A stretch of DNA of 64,000 nucleotides from Bradyrhizobium sp. B124 (GTDB lineage Bacteria; Pseudomonadota; Alphaproteobacteria; Rhizobiales; Xanthobacteraceae): the NCBI RefSeq assembly GCF_038967635.1, contig NZ_CP152413.1, positions 7,940,001 through 8,004,000 of the forward strand. The letters are read 5' to 3'. This document shows positions 18,384 through 28,223 of this stretch, in pieces. Made by a program: the position numbers and the translations under genes. The notes beneath the pieces are model-generated. The model worked only from the letters and a program-made list of their open reading frames with translations, was not told the origin of the DNA and searched no databases. Position 1 is the stretch's first letter, and every line of letters starts with the position of its first letter.

Positions 18384-19970
18384 ATGGTAATGAACGGTAT
18401 CGATCTGTCGCGACGGCGGGCCCTTGCTGGCGTCCTGGCCGCTGGCATGTTTGCCAGCATGGGTGCGCAGGGTACCGAGAGCAACGCGAAGCCTGCGACA
18501 CGCCGGCGGCTGAAGGTCGGCATGTCCGGATATCCGCGCACGTTCGACCCAGCTGTCGCGACCGATACCGCGATACGACGGATCATGCCGCAGCTTTTCG
18601 ATACGCTCATCGGCTTCGACCACGCTCGTGGCATGGCGCTGCGGCCTGCTTTGGCGGAACACTGGGAACGAATCGATGCGCAGTCGCTGCGGGTTGTCTT
18701 GCGCAAAGGCGCGACTTTTCACGACGGATCGCCGCTGACCGCCGAAGATGTTGCCTTCAGCCTGGGTCCAGATCATCTGTTGGGGCCCGGTCGCAGCGGA
18801 ATGACTGAGGCGCTGCAGTCGCTCGATCGGCTGGATCGGGTCGAGGTCATCGATCCCTACACAGTCGTCATTCATGCCAAGGGTGGGGACGCCCTCCTCG
18901 AACAGCGCCTTGCTGCCTGGGGAGCGGAAGTTGTCAGCAAGCGCGCCTTCACGGCGGCGGGCTCCTGGGATCGATGGACAGCATTCCCTGTGGGAAGCGG
19001 CCCCTATAAGCTCGTCAATCACAAGCTCGACGTCCACGTCAGCCTTTCCGCGAACGATGCCTATTGGGGCGGACGGCCGCCATTCGAAAGCATCGAATAC
19101 CGCATCATCCCCGAGCTTGCCGCGCGTATGAATGGGTTACTTGCCGGCGAGCTTGATCTTATCACCGACGTTCCACCAGACCAGTTTGCCGCAATCATCA
19201 AGCGAGCTGACCTCGAAGTCTCGGGCGGTCCCGTGCAGAACATCCGCAGCCTTGTTTTTGACAAGACCGGACCGGTGCTGAAGAATCCTCTCATTCGGCG
19301 CGCAATGAGCCTGGCAATTGACCGCAAACTGTTGATCGAGACCCTCTGGGACAACTTGCTGCCAATCCCGAACGGTTATCAGCTGCCAAGCTACGGCCAG
19401 GGTTACATTGAGGAGTTTCCGCAGCCGGCCTACGACCCGGAAAAAGCCAGGGCGCTGCTTGCGGAGGCCGGCTACAAGGGCGAACAGATCACCTATCGAT
19501 TGGTCAACAATTACTATCCCAATCAGATCTCGGGCGCGCAGGCCATGATCGAGATGTGGCGGGCGGTCGGTCTGAACGTGAAGATCCAGATGATGGAAAG
19601 CTTCGCCCAGATCGAAGAGAGGCCCGTCCATGCAATTTACGACCACTCGAACACCGCATTGTTCCCTGATCATCTCGGCCATCCTTGGCGCGAGTACGGG
19701 CCAAACGGCTATCTGCCCAAGCTGGTTGGCGTGTGGGAGAACGAGGAGTACTTCGCCCTCGGCATGAAGCTGCAGGATATTGTCGAGCCCGACAAGCGTC
19801 GACCGATCATTCGCCGCATGCTCGAGATCATCACCGAGGTTGACCCGCCTTGCGCGGTACTGCACGTGTCGGGCCAATTCTATGGCAAACGCCGCGATCT
19901 GCCGTGGTTGCCGGGACTGACGCTTGATTTGAACTTCGGTCCGTCCAACCAAACCGTAAACAGGATCTGA
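18384..19970 (+). CDS. Dpp/Opp-type ABC transporter substrate-binding protein
   Basis: This 528-residue SBP_bac_5 family protein binds peptides or other small solutes in the periplasm. The N-terminus (NGIDLSRRRALAGVLAAGMF) has a twin-arginine-like signal. Family features are PRTFDPAVATD, KGATFHDGSPLTAEDVAFSL, RAMSLAIDRKLLIE and the C-terminal PWLPGLTLDLNFGPSN. It is first in a five-gene operon with only 5 bases before the next gene. The location between phosphonate-catabolic genes suggests a phosphonate-containing or amino-acid-like ligand, but the sequence alone does not show the ligand. Confidence 0.88.
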   Translation: MVMNGIDLSRRRALAGVLAAGMFASMGAQGTESNAKPATRRRLKVGMSGYPRTFDPAVATDTAIRRIMPQLFDTLIGFDHARGMALRPALAEHWERIDAQSLRVVLRKGATFHDGSPLTAEDVAFSLGPDHLLGPGRSGMTEALQSLDRLDRVEVIDPYTVVIHAKGGDALLEQRLAAWGAEVVSKRAFTAAGSWDRWTAFPVGSGPYKLVNHKLDVHVSLSANDAYWGGRPPFESIEYRIIPELAARMNGLLAGELDLITDVPPDQFAAIIKRADLEVSGGPVQNIRSLVFDKTGPVLKNPLIRRAMSLAIDRKLLIETLWDNLLPIPNGYQLPSYGQGYIEEFPQPAYDPEKARALLAEAGYKGEQITYRLVNNYYPNQISGAQAMIEMWRAVGLNVKIQMMESFAQIEERPVHAIYDHSNTALFPDHLGHPWREYGPNGYLPKLVGVWENEEYFALGMKLQDIVEPDKRRPIIRRMLEIITEVDPPCAVLHVSGQFYGKRRDLPWLPGLTLDLNFGPSNQTVNRI

Positions 19971-19975
19971 TCGCG

Positions 19976-20977
19976 ATGACGGATGCTCCCAACGAGCCGA
20001 TCATCCAGATTTCCGATCTGCGCGTCGCATTCGGCGCTGTACCGGTGTTGCACGGCCTCGATTTCAACTTGCGGCGCGGCGAATCGGTGGGCATGGTCGG
20101 TGAAAGCGGCTGCGGAAAATCCGTAACATGGCTGGCGGCGCTCGGTCTCTTGCCGCAACACGCCAGAATATCAGGCAGCGTGCGGGTGGCCGGCGAGGAG
20201 CTCCTTCATGCGCCAGCTCATCGCCTCGACAAAGTTCGCGGCGGTCGTGTCGCCATGATCTTTCAAGATCCGGCAAGCGCGCTCAATCCGGTGCATAAAG
20301 TGGGCGACCAAGTCATCGAAGCCTTGCGGCTCCATCGCGGCTTGGAGCGGGGCGCTGCATTGGCCGAGGCGCGGCGCCTGTTCGATCAGGTCGGCATTCC
20401 GGACGCAGCGCGTCGGCTTGAAGCCTACCCGCACGAATTCTCCGGCGGTCAGAACCAACGCATCATGATTGCTATGGCGCTAGCCGGGCAGCCCGACGTT
20501 TTGGTCGCGGATGAACCGACAACTGCTCTGGACGTCACGATCCAGGCGCAGATCCTCGACCTGCTGCAGCAGATACAGCGCGAGACCGGCATGGCACTGG
20601 TTCTGATCTCGCATGATCTTGGCATCATCGGCGAGATCTGCCGGCGGGTGCTCGTCCTTTATGCGGGCAGGGTGGTCGAGGAAGCGCCGGTCGATCGCCT
20701 CTTTGCCGAGCCATCGCATCCTTATACGCGGGGCCTGCTGGAAGCGCTGCCGAGCCTGGATGCACCGCGGCGTAGGCTCGCTGCAATCCCGGGAGTTGTT
20801 CCGAATGGAGCTGACCTGCCGTCGGGCTGTCCTTTCGCGCCCCGATGCGAGCTACGCTTCGAGAAGTGCAGCGAAGCAGCCGTTGAGCTTACTGCCGTGC
20901 GTGATCATGACCATCACAGGAGCGCCTGCCTGCACGTTCTTGGTCAGCCGGCCATCGAAGAGGTTGTCGCCGCATGA
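19976..20977 (+). CDS. ABC transporter ATP-binding protein (DppD-like)
   Basis: The 333-residue ATPase has Walker A GESGCGKSV at about residue 43, the ABC signature FSGGQNQRI, Walker B DVLVADEPTTALD and the switch His in LISHDLGI. The C-terminal oligopeptide/dipeptide transporter domain contains the Cys pattern (LPSGCPFAPRCELRFEKC) typical of DppD/OppD, which may bind a cluster. The stop overlaps the next start (ATGA). Confidence 0.9.
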   Translation: MTDAPNEPIIQISDLRVAFGAVPVLHGLDFNLRRGESVGMVGESGCGKSVTWLAALGLLPQHARISGSVRVAGEELLHAPAHRLDKVRGGRVAMIFQDPASALNPVHKVGDQVIEALRLHRGLERGAALAEARRLFDQVGIPDAARRLEAYPHEFSGGQNQRIMIAMALAGQPDVLVADEPTTALDVTIQAQILDLLQQIQRETGMALVLISHDLGIIGEICRRVLVLYAGRVVEEAPVDRLFAEPSHPYTRGLLEALPSLDAPRRRLAAIPGVVPNGADLPSGCPFAPRCELRFEKCSEAAVELTAVRDHDHHRSACLHVLGQPAIEEVVAA

Positions 20978-21966
20978 TGGCACCGCCGCTCCTGCAGGCC
21001 AACGGGCTCGTCCGTCGCTATCGCATGCGAAGGGGCTTGTTCCGCCAGCCTTTGTATGTGGAGGCTGTCAACGGCCTCTCACTGTCGTTGACAACCGGCG
21101 AGACGCTCGGACTTGTTGGAGAATCCGGTTGCGGCAAGTCCACGACCGGCCGCATGCTTGCCGGCTTGGAGCGGCCGGATGCCGGCACGATTGCCTTTTG
21201 CGGCGAAGCGATGCCGCCCGAAAATCATGTCCGTTGGCGTCGCCTCAGAGCACGCATCCAGATGATGTTCCAGGATCCGCTTGGAGCGCTCGACCGTCGT
21301 CTGACGATTGCCACTCAAATCGCAGAGCCGCTCGATATTCATCGGATCGGCAGCAACAGCGAAAGGGTCGATCGGGTCCATGCACTGCTCGCCGATGTCG
21401 GTCTGAGACCCGATCACGGGACGCGCTATCCACACGAGCTCTCCGGCGGGCAGCGACAGCGTGCTGTTTTGGCGCGCGCACTCGCGAGCGATCCAGACCT
21501 CATCATCTGTGACGAGCCGGTCTCAGCACTTGATATTTCGATCCAGGCGCAAGTGGTCAACCTCCTTACCGACCTGAAGGAGCGGCGGCGCATGGCCATG
21601 ATCTTCATCAGTCATGATCTACGTGTCGTGCGGCAGATCAGTGATCGTATCGCCGTGATGTATCTCGGCGCGATTGTGGAACAAGGTTTGCCTGACCAGG
21701 TGCTACGAGACCCTCTGCATCCCTATTCGCAGGCGCTCGTCGCCGCAGTGCCCTGGCCGGGGCGTCGTCGCGACCGTACGGTTCTAAGAGGCGATCCGCC
21801 CAATCCGGCTGCACGGCCGAGCGGTTGCGCCTTTCACCCGCGCTGTCCAGCCGCACATTCTGTCTGCAGCCAGATCGCGCCCGAACTTGCCTTTATCGGA
21901 GAGGGGCGACAGGTCGCCTGCCACTTGTTCAATGGCATCGGGCAGCAATGCAAGGTGGCGGTATGA
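20974..21966 (+). CDS. ABC transporter ATP-binding protein (DppF-like)
   Basis: The 330-residue second ATPase of the importer has Walker A GESGCGKSTTGRML, signature LSGGQRQRAVLARAL, Walker B DLIICDEPVSALD, switch SHDLRV, and the C-terminal GCAFHPRCPAAHSVC motif. It pairs with the DppD-like subunit. It is translationally coupled on both sides by ATGA overlaps. Confidence 0.9.
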   Translation: MMAPPLLQANGLVRRYRMRRGLFRQPLYVEAVNGLSLSLTTGETLGLVGESGCGKSTTGRMLAGLERPDAGTIAFCGEAMPPENHVRWRRLRARIQMMFQDPLGALDRRLTIATQIAEPLDIHRIGSNSERVDRVHALLADVGLRPDHGTRYPHELSGGQRQRAVLARALASDPDLIICDEPVSALDISIQAQVVNLLTDLKERRRMAMIFISHDLRVVRQISDRIAVMYLGAIVEQGLPDQVLRDPLHPYSQALVAAVPWPGRRRDRTVLRGDPPNPAARPSGCAFHPRCPAAHSVCSQIAPELAFIGEGRQVACHLFNGIGQQCKVAV

Positions 21967-22901
21967 TGGCGCGCTTCGTTGCGATGCGACTGGCACGTGC
22001 GCTGCTGACCATCGCCATGGTCGTCACCTTTGCCTTCGTCGTGCTGCGCGCCTCCGGCGACCCTGCGCGTGCGATGCTGTCGCCGGAAGCCCCCCCGGTC
22101 GCGATCGAGGCCTTTCGAAAGGCCTGGGGTCTGGATGCGCCCCTTTGGACGCAATATGCCAGATACCTCCATGAGATGGTCCATGGGGGTCTCGGCCAAT
22201 CCATGCGCGACGGGAGACCTGCCATCTTGGTTGTTACCGAGCGCATTCCCGTCACGCTCTTGCTCACAGTGCCAGCGCTCCTGGTCAATCTCCTGCTCGG
22301 CATCCCGGCCGGTGTCTTTGCAGCCCTTAAGCGCGGCAGCCTTGCAGATCGTCTGCTCATGGCCATCGCCGTAGCTGGCTTCAGCGTGCCTTCCTTCGTA
22401 CTTGGCCTCGTCCTCGTGCTGGCATTCGCGGTCGAGCTTGCCTGGCTGCCTTCGGGCGGGGCGGGGAGCTTGCGTCATATGGTGCTGCCTGTCCTTACAC
22501 TTGGTCTCGGCGGCGCGGCCGTTCTTGCCCGCTTCACCCGCAGCGCCATGCTCGAGGTGCTCGGGCAGCCCTATATCCGCACGGGCAACGCCAAAGGTGT
22601 GCCGTGGTCTGGCGTCGTGATCCGGCACGCGCTGCCCAACGCGGCGATTCCGGTGCTGACGATTGTCGGATTCATGGTCGGCAACCTCATCGCAGGAACG
22701 GTGCTCGTTGAAAGCGTATTTTCCTGGCCCGGCCTCGGCAGCCTACTGGTTGTCTCGGTCATGAGCCGCGATCTCGCCGTGGTCCAGTGCATCCTGCTCG
22801 TCGTAGCGGCCGCTATGATTACCACCAATGTCACCGTCGATCTGCTCTATGGCCTGCTCGATCCACGTCTGCGCGATATGGGCCCGACTGGAGGAGCATG
22901 A
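21963..22901 (+). CDS. ABC transporter permease (DppB-like)
   Basis: The 312-residue inner-membrane permease begins MMARFVAMRLARALLTIAMV. The start overlaps the dppF-like stop (ATGA), which favours it over the longer in-frame start at 21825. Six hydrophobic segments are visible, including LLLTVPALLVNLLLGIPAGV. The EAA-loop region reads YIRTGNAKGVPWSGVVIRHA before ALPNAAIPVLT, standard for DppB. It belongs to the importer operon. Confidence 0.88.
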   Translation: MMARFVAMRLARALLTIAMVVTFAFVVLRASGDPARAMLSPEAPPVAIEAFRKAWGLDAPLWTQYARYLHEMVHGGLGQSMRDGRPAILVVTERIPVTLLLTVPALLVNLLLGIPAGVFAALKRGSLADRLLMAIAVAGFSVPSFVLGLVLVLAFAVELAWLPSGGAGSLRHMVLPVLTLGLGGAAVLARFTRSAMLEVLGQPYIRTGNAKGVPWSGVVIRHALPNAAIPVLTIVGFMVGNLIAGTVLVESVFSWPGLGSLLVVSVMSRDLAVVQCILLVVAAAMITTNVTVDLLYGLLDPRLRDMGPTGGA

Positions 22902-23779
22902 TGTCGGATGTATTCGCCGGACGCATCGTGTCGTCATCGATGACCAAGCGATTGGGGTGGTCGCGAGATCGCGCGGTGCCGGTAGCCATGGTTTGGCTCG
23001 CTCTCATGCTTGCAATAGCCATCTTCGCCGATCGCCTAGCTCCCTATGACTACGCGGCGCTCGATCTGCGTCATCGGCTTGCCGCGCCGGCCGGTTTTGG
23101 TGGTGGTTCCGCGCATCTCCTCGGTTCGGACGAACTCGGCCGGGACGTGCTTTCGCGGCTGCTCATATCCATCCGCATGAGCCTCCTCATCGCGTTCGGA
23201 GCCACTTTGATAGCAGCCTCCCTCGGCACCATGCTTGGCTTTCTGGCTGCCCATTTCCGGGGCTGGAGCGAACATGTGATCCTCGCGGGCGTCGACTTTC
23301 AGGCAAGTATGCCATTTCTGATTCTCGCGCTGGCGGTGCTGGCCTTTTTTGGTAATTCCCTGCCGCTGTTCGTCGCTCTGCTCGGCCTCCATGGCTGGGA
23401 GCGCTATGCCCGCCTCACGCGTGCACTTGCAATGAGCGCGGATGCTCAAGGGTATGTGAAAGCTGTACGCCAGCTCGGTGCAGGCCCATGGCGCCTCTAT
23501 CTGCGCCATGTCCTGCCGAACATCGCCTCCACCTTGATCGTGACCATGACGTTCGCCTTTCCCGACATCATCTTGCTCGAGAGCGGTCTGAGTTTCCTGG
23601 GACTTGGCGTGCAGCCGCCGCTCACCTCGCTCGGAAACATGGTCGGCTACGGTCGCGACTATCTCACCCGCTCGCCCTGGATCCTCGTACTGCCCTCGCT
23701 CGTGATTTCGCTTACGACGCTCTCCGTCTCGCTCGTCGGCGACTGGATGCGCGATCGGATCGACAAGACGATATCGTGA
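22898..23779 (+). CDS. ABC transporter permease (DppC-like)
   Basis: The 293-residue second permease has an N-terminal cytoplasmic leader, then VPVAMVWLALMLAIAIFADR. The DppC hallmark LLGSDELGRDVLSRLL and the coupling segment YVKAVRQLGAGPWRLYLRHV follow. The start overlaps the dppB-like stop (ATGA); longer in-frame starts at 22787 and 22828 lie inside the dppB-like gene. A decayed copy of the 3' part of this gene lies at about 36290-36570. Confidence 0.88.
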   Translation: MMSDVFAGRIVSSSMTKRLGWSRDRAVPVAMVWLALMLAIAIFADRLAPYDYAALDLRHRLAAPAGFGGGSAHLLGSDELGRDVLSRLLISIRMSLLIAFGATLIAASLGTMLGFLAAHFRGWSEHVILAGVDFQASMPFLILALAVLAFFGNSLPLFVALLGLHGWERYARLTRALAMSADAQGYVKAVRQLGAGPWRLYLRHVLPNIASTLIVTMTFAFPDIILLESGLSFLGLGVQPPLTSLGNMVGYGRDYLTRSPWILVLPSLVISLTTLSVSLVGDWMRDRIDKTIS

Positions 23780-23786
23780 GACCTCC

Positions 23787-24090
23787 GTGACCAATCCAGC
23801 CAGACAGCTTCGCGTCGTCGTTGTGAACTTCGGCGCGCTGTGCCCACGATCTCATCAATCCCACCACGATCTCGCATCTCCACAGGCTGAGGGGGAGCCA
23901 TGCCACGCTGGCTCGGCCGCGAACTGTCGAGAGGCAACTCGAAAGGCATGATCCAGAGCGTCTGGGCGTCGGCTGCACGTCAATCCGCGCCTCGACCGCT
24001 ACACCACCTTTTGTCGAGACCGCCGCTGGCTCGGGCGCCCGTGAAGAGACGCCCCATGCCGTCGGTGATTCCATCATCCAACCATCTGAG
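23787..24090 (+). pseudogene. Relic of an alkaline-phosphatase-family phosphodiesterase gene
   Basis: The first residues, read from GTG 23787, are MTNPARQLRVVVVNFGALCP. They match the intact gene at 36573 (TNPVGQPRIIIVNFDGLRP), and the DNA continues similar through CCACGATCTC. The catalytic Asp of NFDG is already changed and the frame soon breaks. About 300 bp remain of a ~1.5-kb gene. It shows that the phosphodiesterase once sat between the importer and the FAD oxidoreductase. Confidence 0.7.
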
Positions 24091-24099
24091 AGCCTCGCC

Positions 24100-25494
24100 A
24101 TGTCCACGCTTGCCGCCCAACCAAAACAGCCACCGAAGCATGTTGTCGTGATCGGAGCCGGCGCCATTGGCGCGGTGAGCGCTGTTGAACTGCTGCGCCT
24201 CGGCCATCGAGTCACGATTCTGGATCCGAAACATCCCGGCGGTAAGCACGCTGCGAGCTACGGCAATAGTGGCTGGGTCAGCCCAAGCCTGGTCGTGCCG
24301 CTGTCGCAACCCGGCCTCTGGCGCAAGATACCGCGATATCTGCTCAATCCCGTCGGTCCGCTCAGCATACGCTGGCGCCATCTACCGCGCCTCGCCCCCT
24401 GGCTCGTTCGTTTTCTTTGGGCAGGACGCACGGCCGCGCGCGTCGAGAGGACGGCGCTGGCGCTCAAGCCTCTGGTTGCCGACTGTCACCTTCGCCACGA
24501 CGAATTAGCCGGCGAGGCCGGCGTCGCCGATCTCTTTCTACGCACCGGCCAGCTGCAGGTCTATCGTAGCCGCCTCGACTTTGAGGCTGAAGCGTTTTAC
24601 TGGCATTTGCGCCGCCTGACGGGCTGCAGCTGGACCGAAATCGACGAGGCAGAACTGCGCCGGCAGGAGCCGACGCTCAACCCGCGCTATACCTTTGGTG
24701 TCGTGCTCGGCGGCTTTGTTTGCGTCAAACCCGGCGCCTATGTCAGTGCGCTCGTCCGCCTTGCCGAGCGCCGGGGCGCCTTGCTTCGGCAGGGGCACGC
24801 GCTTGGCTTTCACGTCGAGGGCGATCATGCCACTGCTGTGAAGACAGACGTCGGTGACATTCCTTGCGATGAGATAGTCATAGCCGCCGGCGTTCGCTCA
24901 AAGGCCCTGGCGATCGCTGCTGGTGATTGCGTCAGCCTCGTAGCTGAGCGCGGCTATCATGTCGAGCTCGTCGGTCTTGAACCCATGCCGCGCAACCGCG
25001 TGTTGCTGATGGACCACCGCATGACCAATACACCATCCCGGTATGGATTGCGCGTCACCGGCCATGTCGAGATTGCCGATGTCGACACCCCCGCCGATTG
25101 GCGCCACGCAGCGGTGCTGCGAAGGTTCACGCTGGGTGCCTATGGCTTCGACCGTGAGCCGACCGAGACGCATTCCTGGATGGGTGAGCGGCCGTCGACC
25201 CCGGACGGTTTGCCGATCATCGGCCGAGCCAGCAAGCTCGGCAACGTCATCCATGCCTTCGGACACGGCCATATCGGCGTCGCCGCCTCACCCAGCACCG
25301 CCCGTGCTGTTGTCGATCTGGTCGAAGGCCGTGTGCCGGCTTTCGATCTGTCTCCGTACTCAGCGCAGCGGTTCCGTCTTTTTGGCGCTGTCCCGCACTC
25401 TTCCGCCGCTGCACGAGCGGACGACGCATTCGCCCAATTAAGAGCAAGCGCCGGACCAGCGTCGCCCAAGCGCCGCGCCGAGAAAAGGGCATGA
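24100..25494 (+). CDS. DadA-like FAD-dependent amine/D-amino-acid oxidoreductase
   Basis: The 464-residue DAO-superfamily flavoprotein has the dinucleotide-binding motif VVVIGAGAIGAVSAVELLRL at residues ~14-33. GKHAASYGNSGWVSPS is typical of DadA, and the C-terminal flavin site is PDGLPIIGRASKLGNVIHAF with GHGHIGVAASP. It would oxidise an amine or amino acid to an imine or keto acid, so a phosphonate amine or D-amino acid imported by the upstream transporter is a plausible substrate (inference). It follows the importer operon after the phosphodiesterase relic. Confidence 0.82.
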   Translation: MSTLAAQPKQPPKHVVVIGAGAIGAVSAVELLRLGHRVTILDPKHPGGKHAASYGNSGWVSPSLVVPLSQPGLWRKIPRYLLNPVGPLSIRWRHLPRLAPWLVRFLWAGRTAARVERTALALKPLVADCHLRHDELAGEAGVADLFLRTGQLQVYRSRLDFEAEAFYWHLRRLTGCSWTEIDEAELRRQEPTLNPRYTFGVVLGGFVCVKPGAYVSALVRLAERRGALLRQGHALGFHVEGDHATAVKTDVGDIPCDEIVIAAGVRSKALAIAAGDCVSLVAERGYHVELVGLEPMPRNRVLLMDHRMTNTPSRYGLRVTGHVEIADVDTPADWRHAAVLRRFTLGAYGFDREPTETHSWMGERPSTPDGLPIIGRASKLGNVIHAFGHGHIGVAASPSTARAVVDLVEGRVPAFDLSPYSAQRFRLFGAVPHSSAAARADDAFAQLRASAGPASPKRRAEKRA

Positions 25495-25552
25495 CCAGTT
25501 TGAATCGTATTGGAGAACTCCTTCGCTTCCTTGCTTACTAGCACTACTTTGG

Positions 25553-27465
25553 GTGCGCCGGGAGACCGGCAAGGAATAGATGGTGGAAGTCCATTGCGAT
25601 GAAGGTGTAGCGAACCACATCGGCCCCGAGCCGTGCGCAGGCGTCCGCGAGGGTGTCGGCGAAGCGTCGGTAGGGGAGCATGCAGGCCAGCCATTGAGCC
25701 GCGAAACAGTGTTATCTCGGGAGCCGACGCTGTCCAAAGAGCGGAAGGCAATATGGGCGAGTGCGCAAACGCGAGCACCCGTCCAACCCGGCGTGGTCGT
25801 AGACCCTGGCATGTATGGAAGCTCCTTGTACGGGAACCGGGATATCTCCGGGTCGGCCATCTTCCTTCTCGGAGGAGATGGTCCGCAGCGGGAAGGCGAG
25901 GAGCTGTAGCCGCTGATGCACGACACGGAGAAGTCTGACTCTGGCATAGTAGCTGAGAAGCCAACGAACAAAGCCGGATTACTGGCGGCGGAGTGGGCGG
26001 AGCCAAGGCCGGGGACCAAGGGAAACGCGGAACAGCAGCGCATGCACCGGACACAGGGCCGGGCTCGCATGACCCAGTCGCTGGACCGCGTACGGACAGC
26101 CGCAAGGCTGAGGAAGAAGGACCGGTTCACCGCGCTCTTTCACCACATCAATGTCGATACACTGCGGGCGGCGTTCTTTGCGCTCAGGCGTAAGGCTGCT
26201 CCCGGAGTGGATGGCATGACGTGGGAGGACTACGAGGAAGATCTCGAGCCCCGGCTCGCCGATCTGCACAAACGGGTCCAACGAGGAGCGTATCGCCCGC
26301 AACCGTCTCGCCGGACGTACATACCAAAGGCAGACGGCAAGCAGCGCCCGTTAGCGATCGCGGCTCTCGAAGACAAAATCGTCCAGGGCGCCACCGTCAT
26401 CGTGCTCAACGCCATCTACGAAGGAGACTTCTGTGGCTTTTCCTACGGGTTTCGGCCCGGCAGAGGACCACATGATGCGTTGGACGCGCTCTGCACAGCG
26501 ATCGAGACGCGGCACGTGAACTGGATCATTGACGCCGACATCCAAAACTTCTTTGGCGCAGTCAGTCAACCTTGGCTGGTTCGCTTCTTGGAACATAGGA
26601 TCGGCGACAAGCGCATCATCCGCCTCATTCAGAAATGGCTGAAGGCGGGTGTTCTCGAAGACGGCGTCGTAGCCGCTGATGACAGGGGAACGGGTCAAGG
26701 TTCGGTGATTTCACCGCTTCTCGGCAACATCTACCTGCACTACGCTCTCGGCCTGTGGGCCAAACGCTGGCGACAGCGCGAGGTCTCCGGCGGCATGATC
26801 ATCGTGCGTTACGCGGACGATGTAGTAGTCGGCTTTGAGCGCGAGGATGACGCACGTCGTTTCCTTGACGCGATGCGCGCGAGACTGGAGGAGTTCGAGC
26901 TGACGCTCCACCCGGCCAAGACCCGCCTGATTGAGTTTGGTCGCCATGCGGCGGCTCAACGCAAGCAGCGCGGACTCGGAAAGCCGGAAACCTTTGCGTT
27001 CATGGGGTTCACGTTTATCTGCGGCAAATCACGCCAAGGGCGCTTCCAGCTTCAACGGAAGACCCGTAGCGACCGCTTGCGAACCAAACTCCGCGAAATC
27101 AAGGAGGAGCTAAGGCGCCGAATGCACTGGCCGATCCCTGCACAAGGGAAATGGCTGAGGCAGGTCTTGACCGGCCACTTTGCGTACTTTGCTGTCCCGA
27201 CGAATGGCCGAGCGCTCAATGCGTTTCGGTTCTATTTGACCGATCTCTGGAGGCGGACGCTTCGGCGGCGCAGTCAGCGGACCTGTCTGACCTGGGATCG
27301 CATAACGCAGATCACCGATGACTGGCTCCCCAAGGCTCGCATCCTTCATCCATGGCCGAAGCTGCGCTTCGCCGTCAAACACCCGAGGTAGGAGCCCGGT
27401 GCCTCAATTGGGCTCGCCGGGATCTGCGCGGGGGGCGCCCAGTGATGGGTGTCCCTACCGCGAAC
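25553..27465 (+). mobile_element. Group II intron with encoded maturase
   Basis: The 5' end GTGCGCC at 25553 is the canonical group II start. Domain V is visible as a 34-base hairpin at 27392-27425 (GAGCCCGGTGC ... CGCCGGGATCT), followed by domain VI to about 27465, where the intron should end in AC. The encoded protein lies between. The element sits just beyond the 3' end of an IS701-type transposase relic. The 3' boundary is good to a few bases only. Confidence 0.75.
25916..27391 (+). CDS. ltrA: Group II intron reverse transcriptase/maturase
   Basis: The 491-residue intron-encoded protein starts at an ATG used here for want of a better one; homology-like sequence begins around MTQSLDRVRTAARLRKKDRF. 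RT motifs are visible: AAPGVDGMTWEDY, KQRPLAIAALEDKIVQGA, FSYGFRPGRGPHDALD, the active site RYADDVVVGFE, and the thumb/maturase region WLRQVLTGHFAYFAVPTNGR. No HNH endonuclease domain is evident at the C-terminus. It should splice the intron and copy it into DNA targets. Confidence 0.88.
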   Translation: MHDTEKSDSGIVAEKPTNKAGLLAAEWAEPRPGTKGNAEQQRMHRTQGRARMTQSLDRVRTAARLRKKDRFTALFHHINVDTLRAAFFALRRKAAPGVDGMTWEDYEEDLEPRLADLHKRVQRGAYRPQPSRRTYIPKADGKQRPLAIAALEDKIVQGATVIVLNAIYEGDFCGFSYGFRPGRGPHDALDALCTAIETRHVNWIIDADIQNFFGAVSQPWLVRFLEHRIGDKRIIRLIQKWLKAGVLEDGVVAADDRGTGQGSVISPLLGNIYLHYALGLWAKRWRQREVSGGMIIVRYADDVVVGFEREDDARRFLDAMRARLEEFELTLHPAKTRLIEFGRHAAAQRKQRGLGKPETFAFMGFTFICGKSRQGRFQLQRKTRSDRLRTKLREIKEELRRRMHWPIPAQGKWLRQVLTGHFAYFAVPTNGRALNAFRFYLTDLWRRTLRRRSQRTCLTWDRITQITDDWLPKARILHPWPKLRFAVKHPR

Positions 27466-27479
27466 AGAATCTGTTTGCG

Positions 27480-28140
27480 TCAAGGTTTTTCAAGGATTTG
27501 TTTTCTGCAGTACGGGCACCGCTGAGACGGTGGCCGAAGGATGAGATCAACGATGGCGTGACGTACGGCGGGCCTCGTTGGTTGAGGCGGAGGTCCGTCG
27601 ATTCTTTTTTTCCGCCCCGCGTGTGCGAGGCGACGGTGCTGCAAGAAGGCGTAGGCAATCATAGTCATTAGGGCGTTACGATGAAGACCTTGCCACGAAC
27701 ACCCTTCGAAGTGATCGAGGCCAAGCTCCTCTTTCAACTGATGATGGGCCTGCTCGCAAATCCATCGGGCCTTGATGGTGGCGGCCAGTGTGCGCAAATC
27801 TGCCGCCGCGAGCAGGTCAGCAAGATAGTATTTCTTCTCCCCCGAGGCGCGCTGCTCGCCAATGAGCCCCGCTTCGTCGCCTGGGAGATGCTGCTGACCC
27901 TTATCCCATATTCGCTGCGGAGGCCCGTCGGCGATACGCACACGGGACAGGCTTTCAGCCGACCCTTCGTCCCGCTGCGCCAACTCACGGATTTCCACAG
28001 CGCGCCGTTTCGACAGGGACTAACGGCACGCGGATTGGCCTGGGCGGTCGGCATCCCTCGACATCTCAAGGTTTATCCGGTTGATGTGCAGCTCATCTGG
28101 CCGGTTACCAAAGTTCGAGGTCGACCTCGAAAGCACCCCC
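27480..28140 (-). pseudogene. IS701-family transposase C-terminal remnant
   Basis: The best preserved part is 27480-27960: VRIADGPPQRIWDKGQQHLP, SGEKKYYLADLLA and ARWICEQAHHQLKEELGLDH ... MTMIAYAFLQHRRL, typical of IS701 transposases. Upstream pieces (KSVSWRSGTKGRLKA, GRPRT) are in other frames, so the gene is frameshifted and N-terminally truncated. Confidence 0.75.
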
Positions 28141-28223
28141 ATGAGGAAGCGCAGCGTCTGGCGCGCCGCCGGCGATTGTGCAACGAAGCCCCCAACCGTC
28201 TGGTTCGAGTAAGAGAGGCCACG

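Noticed and set aside
19137..19952. Minus-strand frame of 271 codons under the substrate-binding protein gene
   Set aside because: It is an antisense shadow; the plus strand encodes a complete SBP_bac_5 protein. The same applies to 21834-22628 and 23036-23794 under the permease genes.
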